A DNA stretch of 64,000 bases, taken from Metaphire vulgaris. Lineage: Eukaryota > Annelida > Clitellata > Crassiclitellata > Megascolecidae. The notes below the pieces were generated by a model. It ran no database searches and was not told the DNA's origin. It saw nothing but the letters and a program-made list of their open reading frames with translations. This document shows positions 35,673 through 64,000 of this stretch, one piece after another (the first letter of the stretch is position 1; each line of letters begins with the position of its first letter). The stretch is from contig CM030872.1 of the NCBI GenBank assembly GCA_018105865.1, positions 9,537,629-9,601,628 on the forward strand, given 5' to 3'. A program made the translations under genes and the position numbers.

Positions 35673-35798
35673 ATAAGTAGAATTGTGGATCATAAATGAA
35701 TGGTGATGATATGCCCGGCAGTTGGCAGTGGCTACAACAATGATGATGGCAAAGATAATTACAGTATCTTCATGCATTTGCCAAATTTTGCCCTAGTA

Positions 35799-36406
35799 CA
35801 GTGGTTCTCAACCTGTGGGTCGTGACCCTGACGGGGTTCGAATGATAATTTGCCAGAGGTCTCCTGAAATCATCGGAATACGGGGTTGTCTCTTTTCTGA
35901 TGCGCAAAACTTGCTATTGTACAAAATTTCCCCGTTGGTAGTTATTAGTTATTTTTTTACTATAATTGACATTCGAGAATAGACATTGCAGACAATTGAA
36001 TCAGAATGATTTCAAACATTTTATTTGTCATATTATTATATCATTACTTTGAATGTTTGCATTATGAACGAAAAATAATTTTATGGTTGGGGGTCGCCAC
36101 TTTATGGGGAATTGAATCAAGAGGGTTACAACACTATAAGGGACTGTCCATAAATTATGTCAACAAAATAGGGGAGAAAGTTCGAACAAGTTTGACAGTT
36201 GTTGACAGGGGGAGGTGTGGTCAAGAGAAGTTGACATCAGCAATTAATTTTTTACAATAATCAAAAAATAAAAAATGTCATGGAATTTTATTTATTGCAA
36301 AGGAAAAAACCTGACAAGCAAAGAAAAGGGGAGGCAAGGTGGTCAAAAATTGCCCAAAACTTGTTGATGTAATTAATGGACAGCCCCTAAAGGTTGAGAA
36401 CCGCTG
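35799..36406. mobile_element. Inverted-repeat element with a nested MITE
   Basis: Ends cagtggttctcaacc and ggttgagaaccgctg. Inside is a second inverted pair, gggactgtccataaattatg and taattaatggacagcccc, a relative of 48415-48563. No clear 8-bp duplication. Confidence 0.65.
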
Positions 36407-36489
36407 CCATTGGAACTTACTGAAAACTTTTTGCAGATCTAGCAGTCTGTTTTTACAGAAAATTATGCTCTTTCCAGATCTATTGCATT

Positions 36490-45168
<8,679 letters not shown>

Positions 45169-45366
45169 ATTACTGGGTTCAACTACTCGAACAGATTACC
45201 CTCACCTCTGGATACATCTAGAAGTTTTGCGTGAACGGGCTTGCACAGACTCATGTCTTATATTTTCTGATCAACGGCAAAGGTTTCTACAGTAAAATGC
45301 AATCAGCGTCACATTTGATTTGTTAAGGGTTAGACTGTAGTTAAAGCAGGACATGTGTTTTATATG

Positions 45367-45442
45367 CAGGGTGGTGCAAAAAACCGGACTAGTCACATTT
45401 AAGTTTGGCATTTAATATAGTCCGTTTTTTTGCACCACCCTG
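45367..45442. mobile_element. Hairpin MITE copy 4, in the kinase 3' UTR region
   Basis: cagggtggtgcaaaaaaccgg ends 274 bp after the stop codon, with complement ttttttgcaccaccctg; 76 bp. If the 3' UTR extends here, the mRNA would carry a stable stem-loop. Confidence 0.8.
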
Positions 45443-45978
45443 TATAAGAAATGCACTTGACATTGTTGCATTTGAAAATCTTTTGTATAAAAATAACTGT
45501 GTTATAACTACTGTACAGTGTTTCACGAATACTAACATTCCATATTTATCAAATGCTTTCAGATAAGTTTTACAGAATACATGTGATCATGATAAATGAA
45601 TCTTACATGTTTCTCTTATAAATATATACATATATATTTTACTATATATATTATATACATGTATGTAAGTGTGTGCGTGCATGCGTGTCAATATGTTGTA
45701 TGTGTTGGCAGATTATCATGAGCAGTTGAAATTATGATATTATAAAGTTTTGACATTAGGTCATATTTGACATCACACATTCCAGTGACATTGTGATAAA
45801 AGCTTGCATTTTACTCTCTATGTTGAACTTCTGAGAATCTGCTATCACAGTTTCTTACTGCCAAACTGACATAAACATTGTCTCTTGCTGTTAAGTCAAC
45901 TCGATGTTACATAAACTTAATTGTAATTCATAGTTACTCAGTTGTCAACACATGTATATGCATAAAACAGTATATACA

Positions 45979-46152
45979 GTGTTTATTCTAGGCCTTCTCT
46001 GGGGGAATTCCCCCCCCCCCAAGTTTTAAAATCCCCCCAATGTTTATATGTTGGCTGGGGGGATGAAAATTTCTCCCAAAAGTGTGGAGACTCAGACCTT
46101 GCCCCCAAACATTTCAAAATCCCCACTGTCAAAGTGGCTAGAATAAACACTG
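45979..46152. mobile_element. MITE, CAGTGTTTATTCTAG family
   Basis: Ends cagtgtttattctaggcc and ctagaataaacactg. Flanking TA-rich sequence obscures the target duplication. Confidence 0.75.
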
Positions 46153-46188
46153 CAGTGTATATATATATATATATATTATAGTATATAT

Positions 46189-46220
<32 letters not shown>

Positions 46221-46563
46221 TATTCTTATACGAATCTGACTTGTTGACTCGAGAGATATACTGGTATTCGCACCAAGTATGAAAATACTGAAAATAAAAG
46301 TAGTTCGAACTGCAACAGTCTTGTTTGTTTTGCAACCTCATTTAACCGGAAAACAATGAAAAGTACCGTCTGCGGTGTGATTGCGTTTCGACAGTTCCGC
46401 TCGGCTGTGAGCCTCGTTCTCGTAACAATTTCTAGAATCTAGGTACATTGTCCGTAGCAAAATTCGATAAAGTCCCGACTTCGTGTCATCTACAGACATA
46501 ACGTGAAGCAATTATGTCAGATATCTATGTGAAAAACACACATTGCAAAACCCCACTTTTCAA

Positions 46564-46900
46564 TAGGGGCTACGGTGGAGTAGTGGTAGGATTCTTGACA
46601 CGCATCCGGAGGGTAGCTTGTTCAAATCTAACCCTAGCCACTGCTTAGTGACCTTGGACAAATTTTTCACTCCTAGTGGCTATTCTAGCCACCTAGACAT
46701 TGGAGGGGTTAACATTTTGGGGTGGAACAGACATTGGGGAGGTCATACTACTTGCCAAAATGTCAAAATTTGGGGGAAATTCAAACTTTGGGGGGGGGGA
46801 AATTCCCCAGAGAAGGTCTAGAATAAACACTGGTTCACTCCTGACTTGCTCCACATTTATGAGTCTTCACTTTGTGAACATGAATCAGATGCATTAACAA
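46564..46900 (+). mobile_element. tRNA-derived SINE interrupted by a MITE
   Basis: Head gggctacggtggagtagtgg and ttgttcaaatctaaccc resemble pol III A and B boxes. It aligns with the SINE at 26345 through cactgctta and ttggacaa, then is split at 46674-46833. Confidence 0.65.
46674..46833. mobile_element. hAT-like MITE inside the SINE
   Basis: Ends tagtggctattctagcc and tctagaataaacactgg; duplications ttcactcc at 46666-46673 and 46834-46841. Confidence 0.8.
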
Positions 46901-47000
46901 CCATATGATAATACCAATAGAAATACAGTGATAATAATAATTTCAATGCACAATCAAACTAGCCCTTTGTTTCCAAAGAGCTAGAATAGATTACATTTAT

Positions 47001-47071
<71 letters not shown>

Positions 47072-47108
47072 CTAGAGAATTAGATTGCAGTGACAAAACT
47101 CGGCTCAC

Positions 47109-58825
<11,717 letters not shown>

Positions 58826-58920
58826 CTGCAACGGTAGTTATTCGTCTTAAACCAAACATGGCTCCAGAACTTGCAAATGTGATCTGATCAGTTTTTTTAG
58901 CAGCATCAACAGCAGCCATC

Positions 58921-59022
58921 AATCAATCAATCAATCAACTTCTATAGCGCTACTATCATAATGTCCAGGGCATCAGCCGATGGCGCACCAAATCCAAATA
59001 GCCGACTGTAGCATTAGAGCCA
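58921..59022 (-). mobile_element. LINE 3' end truncated by the GGAA array
   Basis: (CAAT)n, cttctatagcgctactatc, catcagccgatggcgcacc, then gcattagagccagg, where the GGAA array begins. Compare the intact copy at 43955-44095. Confidence 0.7.
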
Positions 59023-62000
59023 GGAAGGAAGGAAGGAAGGAAGGAAGGAACGCAGGAAGGAAGGAAGGAAGGAAGGAACGCAAGAAAGAAGGAAGGAACG
59101 CAGGAAGGAAGGAAGGAAGGAAGGAAGGAAGGAAGGAAGGAAGGAAAAACGCAGGAAGGAAGGAAGGAAGGAAGGAAGGAAGGAAGGAAGGAAGGAAGGA
59201 AGGAAGGAAGGAAGGAAGGAAGGAAGGAAGGAAGGAAGGAAGGGAAGGAAGGAAGGAACGAAGGAAGGAAGGAAGGAAGGAAGGAAGGAAGGAAGGAAGG
59301 AAGGAAGGAAAGAAGGAAGGAAGGAAGGAAGGAAGGAAGGAAGGAAGGAAGGAAGGAAGGAAGGAAGGAAGGAAGGAAGGAAGGAAGGAAGGAAGGAAGG
59401 AAGGAAGGAAGGAAGGAAGGAAGGGAAGGAAGGAAGGGAAGAAGGAAGGAAGGAAGGAAGGAAGGAAGGAACGCAGGAAGGAAGGAAGGAAGGAAGGAAG
59501 GAAGGAAGGAAGGAAGGAAGGGAAGGAAGGGAAGGAAGGAAGGAAGGAAGGAAGGAAGGAAGGAAGGAAGGAACGAAGGAAGGAAGGAAGGAAGGAACGC
59601 AGGAAGGAAGGAAGGAAGGAAGAAGGAAGGAAGGAAGGACTTGGGAAGGAAGGAAGGAAGGAAGAAGGAAGGAAGGAAGGAAGGAAGGAAGGAAGGAAGG
59701 AAGGAAGGAAGGAAGGAAGGAAGGAAGGAAGGAAGGAAGGAAGGAAGGAAGGAAGGAAGGAAGGAAGGAAGGAAGGAAGGAAGGAAGGAAGGAAGGAAGG
59801 AAGGAAGGAAGGAAGGAAGGAAGGGAAGGAAGGAAGGAAGGAAGGAAGGAAGGAAAGGAAGGGAAGGAAGGAAGGAAGGAAGGAAGGAAGGAAGGAAAGG
59901 AAGGAAGGAAGGAAGGAAGGAAGGAAGGAAGGAAGGAAGGAAGGAAGGAAGGAAGGAAGGGAAGGAAGGAAGGAAGGAAGGAAGGAAGGAAGGAAGGAAG
60001 GAAGGAAGGAAGGAAGGAAGGAAGGAAGGAAGGAAGGAAGGAAGGAAGGAAGGAAGGAAGGAAGGAAGGAAGGAAGGAAGGAAGGAAGGAAGGAAGGAAG
60101 GAAGGAAGGAAGAAGGAAGGAAGGAAGGAAGGAAGGAAGAGGAAGGAAGGAAGGAAGGAAGGAAGGAAGGAAGGAAGGAAGGAAGGAAGGGAAGGAAGGA
60201 AGGAAGGAAGGAAGGAAGGAAGGAAGGAAGGAAGGAAGGAAAAAGGAAGGAAGGAAGGAAGGAAGGAAGGAAGGAAGGAAGGAAGGAAGGAAGGAAGGAA
60301 GAAGGAAGGAAGGGAAGGAAGGAAGGAAGGAAGGAAGGAAGGAAGGAAGGAAGGAAGGAAGGAAGGGAAGGAAGGAAGGAAGGAAGGAAGGAAGGAAGGA
60401 AGGGAAGGAAGGAAGGGAAGGAAGGAAGGAAGAAGGAAGGAAGGAAGGAAGGGAAGGAAGGAAGGAAGGAAGGAAGGAAGGAAGGAAGGAAGGAAGGAAC
60501 GAAGGAAGGAAGGAAGGAAGGAAGGAAGGAAGGAACGCAGGAAGGAAGGAAGGAAGGAAGGAAGGAAGGAAGGAAGGAAGGAAGGAAGGAAGGAAGGAAG
60601 GAAGGGAAGGAAGGGAAGGAAGGAAGGAAGGAAGGAAGGAAGGAAGGAAGGAAGGAAGGAGGAAGGAAGGGAAGGAAGGAAGGAACTTAGGAAGGAAGGA
60701 AGGAAGGAAGGAAGGGAAGGAAGGAAGGAAGGGAAGGAAGGAAGGAAGGAAGGAAGGAAGGAAGGAAGGAAGGAAGGAAGGAAGGAAGGAAGGAAGGAAG
60801 GAAGGAAGAGGAAGGGAAGGAAGGAAGGAAGGAAGGAAGGAAGAGGAAGGAAGGAAGGAAGGAAGGAAGGAAGAGGAAGGAAGGAAGGAAGGAAGGAAGG
60901 AAGGAAGGAAGGAAGGAAGGAAGGAAGGAAGGAAGGAAGGAAGGAAGGAACGCAGGAAGGAAGGAAGGAAGGAAGGAAGGAAGGAACGCAGGAAGGAAGG
61001 AAGGAAGGAAGGAAGGAAGGAAGGAAGGAAGGAAGGAAGGAAGGAACAGGGAAGGAAGGAAGGAACGAAGAAAGGAAGGAAGGAAGGAAGGAAGGAAGGA
61101 AGGAAGGAAGGAAGGAAGGAAGGGAAGGAAGGAAGGAAGGAAGGAAGGAAGGAAGGAAGGAAGGAAGGAAGGAAGGAAGGAAGGAAGGAAGGAAGGAAAG
61201 GAAGGAAGGAAGGAAGGAAGGAAGGAAGAACTTGGGGAAGGAAGGAAGGAAGGAAGGAAGGAAGGAAGGAAGGAAGGAAGGGAAGGAAGGAAGGGAAGGA
61301 AGGAAGGAACGGAAGGAAGGAAGGAAGGAAGGAAGGAAGGAAGGAACGGAGGAAGGAAGGAAGGGAAGGAAGGAAGGAAGGAAGGAAGGAAGGAAGGAAG
61401 GAAGGAAGGAAGGGAAGGAAGGAAGGAAGGAAGGAAGGAAAGGAAGGAAGGAAGGAAGGAAGGAAGAGGAAGGAAGGAAGGAACGCAGGAAGGAAGGAAG
61501 GAGGAAGGAAGGAAGGAAGGAAGAAAGGAAGGAAGGGAAGGAAGAAGGAAGGAAGGAAGGAAGGAAGGAAGGAAGGAAGGAAGGAAGGAAGGAAGGAAGG
61601 AAGGAAGGAAGGAAGGAAGGAAGGAAGGAAGGAAGGAAGGAACGGAAGGAAGGAAGGAAGGAAGGAAGGAAGGAACGGGAAGGAAGGAAGGAAGGAAGGA
61701 AGGAAGGAAGGAAAGGAAGGAAGGAAGGAAGGAAGGAAGGAAGGAAGGAAGAAGGAAGGAAGGAAGGGAAGGAAGGGCAAAAGGAAGGAAGGAAGGAAGG
61801 AAGGAAGGAAGGAAGGAAGGAAGGAAGGAAGGAAGGAAGGAAGGAAGGAAGGAAGGAAGGAAGGAAGGAAGGAAGAAGGAAGGAAGGAAGAAGGAAAGGA
61901 AGGAAGGAAGGAAGGAAGGAAGGAAGGAAGAAGGAAGGAAGGAAGGAAGGAAGGAAGGAAGGAAGGAAGGAAGGAAGGAAGGAAGGAAGGAAGGAAGGAA

Positions 62001-63264
62001 CATAGGAAGGAAGGAAGGAAGGAAGGAAGGAAGGAAGGAAGGAAGGAAGGAAGGAAGGAAGGAAGGAACGCAGGAAGGAAGGAAGGAAGGAAGGAAGGAA
62101 GGAAGGAAGGAAGGAAGGAAGGAAGGAAGGAAGGAAGGAAGGAAGGAAGGAAGGAAGGAAGGAAGGAAGGAAGGAAGGAAGGAAGGAAGGAAGGAAGGGA
62201 AGGAAGGAAGGAAGGAAGGAAGGAAGGAAGGAAGAGAAGGAAGGAAGGAAGGAAGAAAGGAAGGAAGGAAGGAAGGAAGGAAGGAAGGAAGGAAGGAAGG
62301 AAGGAAGGAAGGAAGGAAGGAAGGAAGGAACACAGGGAAGGAAGGAAGGAACACAGGAAGGAAGGGAAGGAAGAAGGAAGGAAGGAACAGGGAAGAAAGA
62401 AGGAAGGGAAGGAAGGAAGGAAGAAGGAAGGAAGGAAGGAAGGAGGAAGGAAGGAAGGAAGGAAGGAAGGAAGGAAGGGAAGGAAGGAAGGAAGGAAGGA
62501 AGGGAAGGAAGGAAGGAAGGAAGGAAGAAGGAAGGAACAGGGAAGAAGGAAGGAAGGAAGGAAGGAAGGAAGGAAGGAAGGAAGGAAGGAAGGAAGGAAG
62601 GAAGGAACGCAGGAAGGAAGGAAGGAAGGAAGGAAGGAAGGAAGGAAGGAAGGAAGGAAGGAAGGAAGGAAGGAAGGAAGGAAGACAAGGGAAGGAAGGA
62701 AGGAAGGAAGGAAGGAAGGAAGGAAGGGAAGAGGAAGGAAGGAAGGAAGGAAGGAAGGAAGGAAGGAAGGAAGGAAGGAAGGAAGGGAAGGAAGAGGAAG
62801 GAAGGAAGGAAGGAAGGAAGGAAGGAAGGAAGGAAGGAAGGAAGGAAGGAAGGAAGGAAGGAAGGAAGGAAGGAAGGAAGGAAGGAAGGAAGGAAGGAAG
62901 GAAGGAAGGAAGGAAGGAAGGGAAGGAAGGAAGGAAGGAAGGAAGGAAGGAAGGAAGGGAAGGAAGGAAGGAAGGAAGGAAGGAAGGAAGGAAGGAAGGA
63001 AGGAAGGAAGGAAGGAAGAAGGAAGGAAGGAAGGAAGGAAGGAAGGAAGGAAGGAAAGAAGGAAGGGAAGGAAGGAAGGAAGGAAGGAATGAAGGGAAGG
63101 AAGGAAGGAAGGAAGGAAGGAAGAAGGAAGGAAGGAAGGGAAAGGAAGGAAGGAAGGAAGGAAGGAAGGAAGGAAGGAAGGAAGGAAGGAAGGAAGGAAG
63201 GAAGGAAGGAAGGAACGCAGGAAGGAAGGAAGGAAGGAAGGAAGGAAGGAACGAAGGAAGGAAG
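59023..63264. repeat. (GGAA)n array, 4.2 kb
   Basis: About 1,000 tetranucleotide units with scattered insertions and deletions and a recurrent variant aacgcagg (about a dozen times). Because 4 and 3 are coprime, a pure run has the same stop-free reading in all three frames (GRKE on plus, FLPS on minus), giving spurious ORFs of over 1,000 codons. GGAA is the core of ETS-factor sites. It lies in or upstream of the CP2 gene. Confidence 0.98.
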
Positions 63265-64000
63265 AAACGTACCGAATAGGACCGAAACGTACCGAATTAG
63301 GACCGAAATAGGACCGTTGCGGTACCGAATAGGACGGTGCTGTACGGTACTGTATGGTACGGTGCGGTACGGTACGGTGCGGTACGGTACTTAGTTCCAG
63401 AATAGGACCGAAACGTACCGAATAGGACCGAAACGTACCGATTAGGACCGAAACGTGCTCAATAGGACCGAATAGGACCGAAACGCACCGATTAGAACCG
63501 AAACGTACCTAATGGGACCGAATAGGACCGAAACTTACCGAATAGGGCTGAAACGTACCGATTAGGACCGAAACGTACCTAATAGGACCGAATAGGACCG
63601 AAACGCACCGATTAGAACCGAAACGTACCTAATACGACCGAATAGGACCGAAACGTACCGAATAGGACCGAAACGTACCGATTAGGACCGAAGCGTACCT
63701 AATAGGACCGAATAGGACCGAAACGTACCGAAAAGTGCCGAAACGTACCGATTAGGACCAAAACGTACCTAATAGGACCGAATAGGACCGAAACGTACCG
63801 AATAGGACTGAAACGTACCGATTAGGACCGACACGTACCTAATAGGACCGAATAGGACCGAAACGTACCGAATAGGACCGAAACGTACCGATTAGGACCG
63901 AAACGTACCTAATAGGACCGAATAGGACCGAAACGCACCGATTAGGACCGAAACGTACCTAATAGGACCGAAACGTACCGAATAGGACCGAAACGTACCT
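63265..64000. repeat. Decamer satellite with 70/50-bp higher-order units
   Basis: Built from decamers aataggaccg, aaacgtaccg, attaggaccg and aaacgtacct. The marker acct-aatagg recurs with the next decamer at 63511, 63581, 63631, 63701, 63771, 63841, 63911 and 63961: steps of 70, 50, 70, 70, 70, 70 and 50. A ggtac-rich stretch (63337-63390) sits near its start. Continues beyond the window. Confidence 0.93.

Larger units (their letters stand above)
31570..36489. other. Head-to-head intergenic region
   Basis: No coding exon recognised between the divergent genes. Contains a LINE 3' region (32065-32790, minus), a GC-richer unique patch (32.9-33.25 kb), hAT-like MITEs at 33648 and 34215, the (TAG)n tract and an inverted-repeat element at 35799-36406. 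34.43-34.75 kb looks non-repetitive, with a possible short exon I could not support. Confidence 0.55.
45169..47108. other. Convergent intergenic region between kinase and CP2 genes
   Basis: Kinase 3' UTR (with hairpin MITE at 45367), (TA)n at 46159-46222, two MITEs and a SINE, then (AAT)n at 47004-47070. The missing last CP2 exon should lie here or be absent; I could not identify it. Confidence 0.55.

Noticed and set aside
35463..35777. Poly-Leu and poly-Ser ORFs
   Set aside because: Translation of a (TAG)n tract at the end of a LINE fragment.
46138..46341. Minus ORF ending in NKSDSYKNN as the missing last CP2 exon
   Set aside because: A faint likeness to the NDSYHIILK end of TFCP2, but the acceptor phase is wrong and the frame runs into a (TA)n tract.
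58973..63092. Very long ORFs on both strands (up to 1,370 codons)
   Set aside because: They are GRKE or FLPS repeats produced by the (GGAA)n array, in which any frame is stop-free. There is no start context, domain or splice evidence.
59023..64000. CRISPR-like array
   Set aside because: The repeats are contiguous with no unique spacers, and the DNA is eukaryotic.

Overview
The window is nuclear DNA from an animal, most likely a marine invertebrate with a large, repeat-laden genome. The evidence is three multi-exon genes of metazoan-type families with GT-AG introns mostly 0.5-3 kb long, a dense load of short inverted-repeat transposons with 8-bp target duplications, truncated LINEs, SINEs, and very long microsatellites. 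I cannot name the species. Nothing prokaryotic, viral or CRISPR-like was seen.

Layout. 0-10 kb: no gene recognised; nested hAT-type MITEs, a four-monomer ~200-bp satellite and LINE scraps. 10.2-31.5 kb, minus strand: a 17-exon gene for a C2H2 zinc-finger protein of the ZNF280 (SUHW)/POGZ kind, about 1,514 residues, with an acidic N-terminus carrying SUMO-interaction-like motifs, a finger block, a long acidic region and an unusual Tyr/Arg/Asp-rich C-terminus. Its introns hold a 1.17-kb degenerate (CCCTAAAAAC)n satellite and many MITEs. 31.5-36.5 kb: the head-to-head intergenic region, with a YY1-type CAAAATGGCGGC motif at 33.2 kb. 36.5-45.2 kb, plus strand: a complete 10-exon Src-family tyrosine kinase (myristoylation exon, SH3, SH2, kinase, regulatory tail Tyr), about 487 residues. 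47.1-58.8 kb, minus strand: 12 exons of a TFCP2/UBP1 (CP2/LSF) transcription factor; its 5' exons lie beyond the GGAA array or outside the window and its last short exon was not found. 59.0-63.26 kb: a 4.2-kb (GGAA)n array. 63.27-64.0 kb: a decamer satellite with a 70/50-bp higher-order period.

The three genes are unrelated in pathway as far as the sequence shows: a signalling kinase between two nuclear DNA-binding proteins. Zinc-finger and kinase genes are divergent; kinase and CP2 genes converge. Exon phases close almost perfectly, which made it possible to spot single-base deficits in a kinase exon and a zinc-finger exon, and possibly a third in the CP2 gene. These look like consensus errors or real lesions.

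The most unusual structure is at 2.44-5.29 kb: two copies of one MITE flank an integral number of satellite monomers with cross-paired target duplications. This is the pattern expected if a satellite circle carrying the MITE had recombined into a chromosomal copy of the same MITE.
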